Positions 8,094 to 15,137 of a DNA stretch of 25,458 nt are shown piece after piece. The notes under the pieces were generated by a model that saw nothing but the letters and a program-made list of their open reading frames with translations, ran no database searches and was not told the DNA's origin. Origin of the DNA: Akkermansiaceae bacterium. Its GTDB lineage: Bacteria; Verrucomicrobiota; Verrucomicrobiia; Verrucomicrobiales; DEV007. The translations under genes and the position numbers were made by a program. Location of the stretch: assembly GCA_024233005.1 (NCBI GenBank), contig JACKQE010000026.1, positions 1 through 25,458 on the forward strand, in the 5' to 3' direction. The first letter of the stretch is position 1, and every line of letters begins with the position of its first letter.

Positions 8094-10928
8094 ATGGCAA
8101 CCGTACTCTACATCGGACTGGGCAGCTCAGGAGCCAGAATGCTCGAAGAGGCCCAACGCTTTTTCTACAGCACCCGGGGCCAGTCCTGCCCGGACCACAC
8201 CCGCTTTCTTTTCATCGAAACGGATGAGAAATTTCGCCCCAAACCAGTTCCCGGAGGCCCGGAGGACGGTCGCCCCGCGATGGAGGAATTCCGGACTCCG
8301 GTCAGCACGGCCATCACCGCCATCCCGGTCCTTCAGGGCATGGCTTGGGTGCGGCTGCATCCCGTGAAGACTCCTCCCGATGACGCCATTCCCGTACTGA
8401 CCTTTCGGGACGGCGTGATGAACCTTCCCAGTCTCGAAGGCACGGAGTTTCCCCGCGGTCTCTATGAGACCATGGCACATGCCTTCGATTGGCACCAAAA
8501 GCGCCTCTCCGAGTCCAGAATCGCCACCTATGTCAAAAGATGGTTCACCGATTGGGGCGGTGCGGAGGGCTTCATTTCCGTGCGCTTGCGGGGGGACAAG
8601 CTGGACGTTTTCGTTCCGGAAAGCCTCCCGGAAAGCGTTCAGATGAGGATCGAAATCCTGTTCAACCGGGTCGAGTTGATCACCCGGAAGGAAATCGCCT
8701 CCAACCAACAGTCGGTCGACCGGGTCCGTTGGCTTCCCGAAACGGATCTTGTGACCAATGCCGGAGATGGCGCCGGAGGCAAGCGAAGCGTCGGGCGCAT
8801 CGCTTTGTGGACCCTTGACAGCAGAGACGGCCAACGGTTCATCCAGAAACTCCGCCACAAAATAGAGACTCTCGTCAACACGCTGAGAACCCATCCAAAA
8901 TCGGACGGCCGGGTGGTGGTTTACATCGTCGGAACTTTTGCTGGCGGCACCAACAGCGGGATGTTCATCGACATTGCCTACCTCTGCCGTCACGTGCTCA
9001 ATCCCGCCAACGTGGTCGATCCCAATGTTTCAATCATGGGTCTGTTCCTCCTGCCCCGGGTGGCGGCGACCGACGAATCGCCGGTGTCCAATGCCTATGC
9101 CTGCCTGCGCGACCTCGATCACTTTTCCTCGGTTGAAGCTCAGTTCATGGCGGGATGGCCCCAGGGCACCGGAGTCCCGTTCCCCCAGGGGATGTCTCCC
9201 TTCAACATGACCACCCTGATGTCCCTTTCCTGGATTCCCGACGGGAACCTGGAAGGCCTTTACCGCATGGCCGGACTGTTTCTTTATCTCAATGGGACCA
9301 GCTTTCTCGACTACCGCAAGGCCCGGCTGGTCGACCCAAGCTTCCAAATCGCCGCCGGTCCCAACGCGGTGGCTCGCGCCGGATCGGACAACTGGAAATT
9401 CTCCGCACTGGGACTGACGTGCCTGTTCTTCCCCAGAGGGGAGATCCGCCGCTGCTCCGCCTGCGAGCTGGCGGACGACTATGTTCTGAAGTCTTGGAAC
9501 CATGACCGCAGCCTGACCGAAAAAGAGGGTGTCGACATTGCCCAATGGATCAGCAAGCACTCCGGCAAACTCCGCACGGTCATTGATGATGCCGTTTCTG
9601 CAGCCATCCAACGCTTGTTGGAAAAAGGACCGGGAGGCAAACCGGCCATGACGGCCTTGTCCAACTATCTCAAATCCGTCGATCAGGGAAGTTATCCTTT
9701 CGACCGGCAACATCTGCTGGCCTTGCTCGACACGGATGGCGAAATCTACCAAGCCGCCCTGGCCTGGGTCAAACCGGCAGGCAACAGAACCCCTCCGCAA
9801 AAGTCCGACCAATTGACGGCCATCGAAATCATCCAGGTGGCCCTGACCAACCTGATCCTCACGCAAATAGAAGACACCGGGAACATCACTTTCGGAAAAA
9901 GGGTCATCGAAGTCATCTCCACCTATCTGGAAGAAATTCTCGGCATGTGGAAAAAACTGCAAGTCACCAACTGGAATTCTCTCCTGGAAGGGTCCGATGG
10001 CAGCACGGCCAGCCGGGGCCAGATCGGCGACATTTTGGCCAACCAGCGGGCTGTGTTGGGAGTTCGCCCGGACCTGCGGCGCGAACGGCTGGGAGATTTG
10101 CTCCGCTTGCTCGGACTCCACCTGCTTGAACCCGTGCTCCGCGACCTCAAGGATCACCTCCTGGGAACCGGTGAGCACGACCGCAGCGAACGCTACCCGG
10201 GCCTCCCCACCATCAGCGAACTGGAGAAGCTCAAAGACCTCCTCCGAAAAGCCTCCGGCTCCCTGCTCGGGGAAAAGGAAAAAATCGCTGAGGGAGTCAA
10301 ACCCGGCCAGGACAGCCTGATTTTCTATGTCTATCCCGCCGGATCCTTTGCCGAGGAGGTGCGGACCTGCCGCACCACTTTCGAGAAAGCAGAAAATGCG
10401 CAGGAGACAACCTGGAGGCGTGGACTCCGTCAAGGACACCCCAACATGGTGGAATTCCTGCGGGGGCTCAAGGGCGATGCCGAATCCTTAAAAGAACATC
10501 TGGTCAGCCTCTTCACCCAGCAGCTTTCCGAGCGGGAAGGCGCGACCACCGGCAATGCGGGAGATGGCAATTTTTACACCGATGACGACGTGGTCTCCAT
10601 GGCGCAGCGCGCCATGACCCGGGTTTCGATCAGCGCCATTCCCGGGGTCACGCTGGGCAATGCCTCCACCCACCCCAAAGTGGTGGTGACGAAGAGGCCC
10701 GCTGACACCGCCACCATGATCGCGATTCTGAAACGGCGCATGATCGATTCCTACCACGACACCCATTCCAACCTGGCCTGTGCCGATGAGTTGAAAGACA
10801 TGGTGATCTTTTTCGATGAACGCCCGATCAATTCCGTCTTTGAATTGGAAGGTGTGAACCAGTGGGAAACCTATTACAACAGGCGCCTGCTCTCCGACCG
10901 GTCCGTCGACACGTATCTGCACACCTGA
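8094..10928 (+). CDS. large tubulin/FtsZ-like GTPase (FtsZ-like family 2 / Tubulin_2 type)
   Basis: The protein has 944 residues and no signal peptide or membrane helix, so it should be cytosolic. The N-terminus YIGLGSSGARMLEEA (residues 6-20) matches the first nucleotide-binding loop of the tubulin/FtsZ superfamily. GTFAGGTNSGMF at 280-291 is the tubulin signature loop (GGGTGSG in FtsZ), and it follows a hydrophobic strand VVVYIVG. Downstream segments such as SIMGLFLLPR and the AGSDNWKFSALGLTCL region are consistent with the second half of the tubulin fold. The remaining C-terminal ~450 residues are helical, charged and unrecognised. Canonical FtsZ is about 400 residues, so this belongs to the long, divergent tubulin-like family seen in scattered bacteria and archaea. 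Filament formation and GTP hydrolysis are inferred. It is the central gene of the right arm and the key component of the module. Confidence 0.88.
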   Translation: MATVLYIGLGSSGARMLEEAQRFFYSTRGQSCPDHTRFLFIETDEKFRPKPVPGGPEDGRPAMEEFRTPVSTAITAIPVLQGMAWVRLHPVKTPPDDAIPVLTFRDGVMNLPSLEGTEFPRGLYETMAHAFDWHQKRLSESRIATYVKRWFTDWGGAEGFISVRLRGDKLDVFVPESLPESVQMRIEILFNRVELITRKEIASNQQSVDRVRWLPETDLVTNAGDGAGGKRSVGRIALWTLDSRDGQRFIQKLRHKIETLVNTLRTHPKSDGRVVVYIVGTFAGGTNSGMFIDIAYLCRHVLNPANVVDPNVSIMGLFLLPRVAATDESPVSNAYACLRDLDHFSSVEAQFMAGWPQGTGVPFPQGMSPFNMTTLMSLSWIPDGNLEGLYRMAGLFLYLNGTSFLDYRKARLVDPSFQIAAGPNAVARAGSDNWKFSALGLTCLFFPRGEIRRCSACELADDYVLKSWNHDRSLTEKEGVDIAQWISKHSGKLRTVIDDAVSAAIQRLLEKGPGGKPAMTALSNYLKSVDQGSYPFDRQHLLALLDTDGEIYQAALAWVKPAGNRTPPQKSDQLTAIEIIQVALTNLILTQIEDTGNITFGKRVIEVISTYLEEILGMWKKLQVTNWNSLLEGSDGSTASRGQIGDILANQRAVLGVRPDLRRERLGDLLRLLGLHLLEPVLRDLKDHLLGTGEHDRSERYPGLPTISELEKLKDLLRKASGSLLGEKEKIAEGVKPGQDSLIFYVYPAGSFAEEVRTCRTTFEKAENAQETTWRRGLRQGHPNMVEFLRGLKGDAESLKEHLVSLFTQQLSEREGATTGNAGDGNFYTDDDVVSMAQRAMTRVSISAIPGVTLGNASTHPKVVVTKRPADTATMIAILKRRMIDSYHDTHSNLACADELKDMVIFFDERPINSVFELEGVNQWETYYNRRLLSDRSVDTYLHT

Positions 10929-10978
10929 CAACCCGTCACCACTGACGGGGAATTCGACACCCAACCCGATTGATTTTC

Positions 10979-11719
10979 ATGAGAAAGCTATTGCTCGGTC
11001 CCACTCCCGATCTCCATGCGCGGCAGGCAGCCAAAATCCGGGGCTCTCTTCGCTGGTCCAACATCGCCATCTTTTCCATATTGGCGACGGTTCTTGCCCT
11101 CTGGATCCTGCATCTCATTTCCGTCATCCCACCGATGCTGGGCGGGGGCGGCATACCCAAAGAACTCACCCCTGCGTTCGGCAAAATCCAGACGCCGGTG
11201 CCGGGAGCCACGGGATTCATGATCGATGCCACCCATTTCCTGACCACTCAGGATGCGTTGGCGGGAGCCGGTCAGGAAGTCAAAGTGGCCGATGAGGCAA
11301 CGGTGTCTTTCCCCGATTCCACCGGGCAGCTTTCCGCTCCAGCCAAGGGATCCATCAGCTGGATCTCAGAGGACCAGAGCGGAGTCCGCCTGGTTCTGGT
11401 CACCATGGAAACCCCGCAGGGAGTGGCTTTGCCCTTGGTGGAGGGTCCATTGCAAGAGGATCAATCATACCGCATCGCCGGGTACCAAATGACGGATGAT
11501 GGAAAGGACTTTTTATTGACCCTTCCCATCAAACTTTTCGTCGCCGATGGATTGGGGACCGTGGACTGGGGCGACCGGGAAACCCCCGCGGCGGAGGGAT
11601 TCCCTGTTCTGCAACGCAAGGACGATGGCACTTTTCAGGCGCAGGGCATCCTTTCCAGCGGACTGATTGCGGTGCCCCTGCCCTTGGACGATCTCAAAAC
11701 CCAGGGAGTCAAACCTTGA
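10979..11719 (+). CDS. single-pass membrane protein with periplasmic beta-rich domain
   Basis: I place the start at ATG 10979, giving 246 residues. A TTG three codons upstream is in frame but unlikely. Residues 1-28 are a basic cytosolic segment (RKLLLG, RQAAKIRGSLRW). A membrane helix spans about 29-50. The remaining 195 residues are outside, beginning with a GGGG linker. The ectodomain alternates short hydrophobic strands with D/G/P turns (VRLVLVTMETPQG, ADGLGTVDWGDRETP), suggesting beta structure. It starts 50 bp after the tubulin-like gene and is likely cotranscribed with it. I do not recognise the family. A structural or linking role in the envelope part of the module is an inference from context. 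Confidence 0.75.
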   Translation: MRKLLLGPTPDLHARQAAKIRGSLRWSNIAIFSILATVLALWILHLISVIPPMLGGGGIPKELTPAFGKIQTPVPGATGFMIDATHFLTTQDALAGAGQEVKVADEATVSFPDSTGQLSAPAKGSISWISEDQSGVRLVLVTMETPQGVALPLVEGPLQEDQSYRIAGYQMTDDGKDFLLTLPIKLFVADGLGTVDWGDRETPAAEGFPVLQRKDDGTFQAQGILSSGLIAVPLPLDDLKTQGVKP

Positions 11720-11913
11720 ACCAAGAAAACCAGGGGGACTGCTGTTGGCCACGCAGTGTTGGCCTGTGAAATAACCGGGAAGGTGACTTCATTGTTTGGA
11801 TTTCCAACCGGATTGTCATAAGGGAGGCGGCACCAAGGCATCTCTTCTCAGGAACGGTTGCATTTCTCCACGAATCCTGTCAACAATCCATCGAACATGC
11901 CCCTGGACGCACC
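11720..11913. other. intergenic gap before the propeller-like gene
   Basis: There is no gene in this 194 bp (334 bp if the start at 12055 is correct). A weak TTGTTT near 11792 and a small TTGGA/TCCAA inverted repeat beside it are the only signals I see. No terminator and no convincing promoter can be called. Confidence 0.4.
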
Positions 11914-13689
11914 ATGGACTCGTTCCAGTTGAGCGCTCCCCTCCATGCGGATCCCGTTTCGCAGTGGGTTTCCGGAAGGCGGTCGGCAGTTTATCCCGAA
12001 ACCATGGAACCCGGTCAAACTTCTCAGCTGGATTCATTGACCTCTCCATTCGGCATGAGAATCGGAAAAAATGCGGAAAGAGTCCCGATCTTTCTAACTG
12101 CCGCCATGGCGTGCCAGGTGGGTGCCATCGCTTTGTGGGCCGTGTTGAGCTCCTTGGAGACTTCCCGGGGCCAGGAGGATCATCGAGTCCATGTGACGGA
12201 AACGGCCATTTCTCGCAGCGTCCGACCGTATGTGATGAATGACTTCACGCTGGAGATGGCGGCCAGTCCGGATTTGGAAAGTGTTCTGGTTTGGAACGGT
12301 GAGCAGCCCATGTTCAACATGATTCCGATCCCGTTGCCTCCCGGCTTTTTCAAAGGACTGGGACAATTTGCCTTCGCCCCGGGAGGGGAAGGCGTCATTT
12401 TTTCGGTCAAATACGGAAGCAAGGTCATGGTTTATGTCATTGAGGGCAGGACTCTTTCCTCGCCATTGGGTCCCTTTGCTGAAGTGTCGGATCTGGCGTT
12501 CAAAGAAGACGGGAATTCCTTTCAGTTCACCGCCAAAGACACCAAGGGCCGGGAATCCCTGTGGGTGGATGGTGTCGAAACACCCCCGGGAACCCATCCC
12601 AGGAACCCACAGAAGGCATCGGCCGCGGATGTCCAACGCAAAGCGGTTGTCGAGAAACTGCCATCGGAAAAGCAGACGGTGAGCATTGATGGCATTCGTG
12701 GCGAAGCGTACGCTGCGATTCATGAATTGGTGTTCAGTCCGGGCAATGCAGCAGTGGCCTACATTGCCTCACGGCCGTTCACCGCCCCGCCGTCCGAGAC
12801 CACGCCACCTGGAGGGTTGCGCAGGATCTATTTTGGAAACGAGCAGGAATGGTTCGCCGTGGTCAACGGAGCCGTCAGGCACACCTGGACGAGTGGAGGT
12901 CCCGTCATGCTGGGAGCTCGCGGTGGAGGGTTGTCGCACCTCGTGGTGAACGACAGTGGAAGTCATTGTGCCTTTTTGAAAACCAATGGGAACACTTCAC
13001 GGATGGAAATCGCGGGAAACGACCTTCAGATGTCCGACCTCTGGGCGGTGCAAAATTTTGTGCCGGGAGGTGAGCCGCGCTTCGTTTCTGACAGCGAAAT
13101 CCAATTCATGGCAGTCAAACAGGATGACCCAGAAATCCCAACTCCGGTTTACTTGGTATCGATCAAGCTGCCAGCTGGGCCGGAGGCATCCAAACCTGAA
13201 CCCTCCCGCACTCCCCCCTCCGCAAAGCTTCCCAAGGAAGCGAAAGGCAATTCAGGGGGTGACAAACCCCATGAGATTCCAGCCTCAAAGGCCGCCCTGC
13301 CGAAAGAGACGGCTGTCCCAGGAAACGTTCCCGAGAGCATCATTCAAATTCAGAGTCCCCGAAACAACAGCAGGATGCCTGCAAAAATGAGTGCGCTGCC
13401 GCTGCGATTTCAAGTGGTCGAAAACACCGCAAACAAAACCACGGCTCCCTCCATGGCGGTTGAAATCCGATCACCTCAAGGAACCATCCGCAGAACCGGA
13501 GTAAAGTCTCCATTCCTGGTACCTTTGCCGCATGCGGGAACCTATCGGGTGACCCTTTCCGGCGAAGGGCTTTCGCCGGTATCTGTGACTTTCAGGAAAG
13601 AGTCCCCCCGTTCAACACCGGTCTGGCCAATCCTGGTTCTACTTGGGGTGGGAGGACTGATCGCGATTGGAATCCGTGCCCGAGGCTGA
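11914..13689 (+). CDS. membrane-anchored beta-propeller-like protein, function unknown
   Basis: The longest frame gives 591 residues from ATG 11914. The first 55 residues are hydrophilic but have coding-like third positions. A helix at 57-78 would then be a signal anchor. An alternative start at ATG 12055 would turn the same helix into an ordinary signal peptide and give 544 residues. The body contains repeated strand-turn motifs of the kind seen in WD40/TolB-type propellers (SPDLESVLVWNG, FAPGGEGVIF, FSPGNAAVAYIA). A proline/lysine-rich linker (about residues 425-480) leads to an Ig-like segment and a C-terminal helix at ~570-587 with an RARG tail. The Ig-like segment plus helix closely resembles the end of the vWA protein in layout. 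The gap of 194 bp before it may contain its own promoter, so cotranscription with the upstream genes is uncertain. Confidence 0.78.
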   Translation: MDSFQLSAPLHADPVSQWVSGRRSAVYPETMEPGQTSQLDSLTSPFGMRIGKNAERVPIFLTAAMACQVGAIALWAVLSSLETSRGQEDHRVHVTETAISRSVRPYVMNDFTLEMAASPDLESVLVWNGEQPMFNMIPIPLPPGFFKGLGQFAFAPGGEGVIFSVKYGSKVMVYVIEGRTLSSPLGPFAEVSDLAFKEDGNSFQFTAKDTKGRESLWVDGVETPPGTHPRNPQKASAADVQRKAVVEKLPSEKQTVSIDGIRGEAYAAIHELVFSPGNAAVAYIASRPFTAPPSETTPPGGLRRIYFGNEQEWFAVVNGAVRHTWTSGGPVMLGARGGGLSHLVVNDSGSHCAFLKTNGNTSRMEIAGNDLQMSDLWAVQNFVPGGEPRFVSDSEIQFMAVKQDDPEIPTPVYLVSIKLPAGPEASKPEPSRTPPSAKLPKEAKGNSGGDKPHEIPASKAALPKETAVPGNVPESIIQIQSPRNNSRMPAKMSALPLRFQVVENTANKTTAPSMAVEIRSPQGTIRRTGVKSPFLVPLPHAGTYRVTLSGEGLSPVSVTFRKESPRSTPVWPILVLLGVGGLIAIGIRARG

Positions 13690-13784
13690 GAGGATGGCCG
13701 GGGTTCCGAATCTCCGGAGTCTACTAGCCGACAGAGCTTTTTCTTTTGGATGCCCCCGAGTCCCTCGCGCGGTCAAAGCAAAAA

Positions 13785-13818
13785 CCAAAAAAAGCAGGAA
13801 GAGAGGCCTCTTCCTGCT
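13785..13818 (-). terminator. Rho-independent terminator of the peroxidase gene
   Basis: GCAGGAAGAG (13794-13803), a four-base loop and its exact complement CTCTTCCTGC (13808-13817) form a perfect ten-pair stem. One further A-T pair closes the base. On the minus strand the stem is followed by seven T residues. It lies about 40 bp after the stop of the peroxidase gene. There is no T run on the plus side, so it serves the minus strand only. Confidence 0.9.
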
Positions 13819-13857
13819 CCCGAGTGCGCCGCCTCTTTTCGGGTGGGCGTGTCGCCG

Positions 13858-14397
13858 TCATTTCACCGCCAAGGCGGCCTCGATGGCGGCCGTCACAGTG
13901 GCATCGTCGGGCTTGGTTTTGGGCTCGATGCGCTGGATGGGTTTGCCATCCCGCCCAATGAGGAATTTGCCGAAGTTCCACTTCACATCACCCGGGAAGG
14001 GACCGTCCTTGCCAGTGAGGGCGGCATACAGCGGATGTTGTTCCGGTCCTTTCACGTGCAATTTGTCGAACATGGGGAAGGTCACGGCGTATTTGCTGGT
14101 GCAGAATTCCAGAATCTCCGCGTTGGTTCCCGGTTCCTGAGCACCGAAGTCATTGCAGGGAAAGCCGAGGACGACCAGTCCTTGGTCCTTGTATTTGGCA
14201 TAGACTTCCTCCAGTTGCTTATACTGCGGCGTGTTTCCGCAGTGGGAGGCGACATTGACCATCAGGATGACTTTCCCGGCATAGGCCCCGAGGTTGGTCG
14301 TCTTGCCCTGGATGTCCTTGATGGGGATGGAGGTGATGGGTTCAGCCGCGGTCACTGCCGAGGCGGCAAGGAGGAGTGGAAGGAGAAGAGATTTCAT
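13858..14397 (-). CDS. exported glutathione peroxidase-family thiol peroxidase
   Basis: I choose ATG 14397, giving 179 residues. The frame extends 19 codons upstream, but this start places a clean signal peptide (KSLLLPLLLAASAVTAA) at the N-terminus. Family motifs are all present: peroxidatic C53 in NVASHCGNTPQY, C81 and Q87 in FPCNDFGAQEPG, and W140-N141 in KWNFGKFL. Together these supply the Cys-Gln-Trp-Asn active site. C99 (FCTSKY) sits where the resolving cysteine of thioredoxin-dependent members lies, so this is probably a thioredoxin-type peroxidase reducing H2O2 and lipid peroxides, not a glutathione enzyme. Cysteine replaces selenocysteine, as is usual in bacteria. It acts in the periplasm if exported. 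A perfect terminator follows, so it is likely the last or only gene of its transcript. Confidence 0.93.
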   Translation of the reverse strand: MKSLLLPLLLAASAVTAAEPITSIPIKDIQGKTTNLGAYAGKVILMVNVASHCGNTPQYKQLEEVYAKYKDQGLVVLGFPCNDFGAQEPGTNAEILEFCTSKYAVTFPMFDKLHVKGPEQHPLYAALTGKDGPFPGDVKWNFGKFLIGRDGKPIQRIEPKTKPDDATVTAAIEAALAVK

Positions 14398-14553
14398 GGT
14401 GGGTTTTGGACGCCATTCGTCGCGGGAAACTTTCACGGAATGACGCTTGAGCACTCTACCGTCTCAAGACGTTTTTTCAATGGCGCAGGCCCGCCCCTCC
14501 CTGATCGTGGAAGACAACACCGCTCCGCGGAGATTCCGACCGGAACAGTAGCG

Positions 14554-15114
14554 CTAGTCCGGAGCCCCTCCGGCAGGCCATAAGCGGTCGCGCAGTTCCC
14601 ATCGCATGGCGGGGAGTTCCCCAAAGGTTTGCCGGATGACCGCTGCCGCAGGATGCTCCGGACCGCCGAGCCCCAGGGCTTCCGCAAGCTGCCTCTCGAA
14701 ATGCCGGATCGCCCGCCAGTCGGGGGCTTTGGAGGCGAGGTAGTTCAATCCCCGCTCCAGCAGATCCTCCAACTCCGGCACCGGCAGTCCGGGCTCGGCG
14801 ACCTGCTCGATCAGTTTGACGAAGTAGGCGGCGGCCAGACTTTGCAGGTAGGAGGCACGCAGGCCGATTCTGGAGTCGACGACCGTGACTTCGGTGAGTG
14901 TTTGCAGATCGCCGCGACGCGCCGGAACAAAGAGGAATTCACAGCGGTAGAAGAGGTCAAGCCTTCCCGCAAACGGACTTTTGGGACGCCGCGCTCCCTT
15001 GGCCACGGTTTTCAGAAGGCCAAGGTCAGGAGATAACCAATGGACAATCAGGCTGGTCTCCGTCAAGGGAACGCGACGCAGCAGCGTGCCACTGGTTTTT
15101 TCAGGGGCCGCCAT
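14554..15114 (-). CDS. recO: DNA repair protein RecO (short)
   Basis: The protein has 186 residues from ATG 15114. A TTG nine codons upstream would overlap the preceding gene's stop. The N-terminal OB-fold is recognisable: T-x-TSLIVHWLSPDLGLLKTVAKGAR (recombination-mediator family pattern of a strand, then KGARRPKSP), followed by DLFYRCEFLFVP and GDLQTLTE. The C-terminal half is helical (FVKLIEQVAEPG, FERQLAEALGLGG). RecO loads RecA onto SSB-coated single-stranded DNA with RecR. It is shorter than the roughly 240-residue E. coli protein, and no zinc-binding Cys cluster is visible in its C-terminal part. The gene starts 23 bp after the stop of the 671-residue secreted protein and is probably translated from the same mRNA. 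Confidence 0.87.
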   Translation of the reverse strand: MAAPEKTSGTLLRRVPLTETSLIVHWLSPDLGLLKTVAKGARRPKSPFAGRLDLFYRCEFLFVPARRGDLQTLTEVTVVDSRIGLRASYLQSLAAAYFVKLIEQVAEPGLPVPELEDLLERGLNYLASKAPDWRAIRHFERQLAEALGLGGPEHPAAAVIRQTFGELPAMRWELRDRLWPAGGAPD

Positions 15115-15137
15115 GCAGGCCTGGCCATCCGGCCGGA

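Noticed and set aside
9030..10439. A 469-codon open frame on the minus strand
   Set aside because: It is antisense to the tubulin-like gene and has no motif. The coding signal is on the plus strand.
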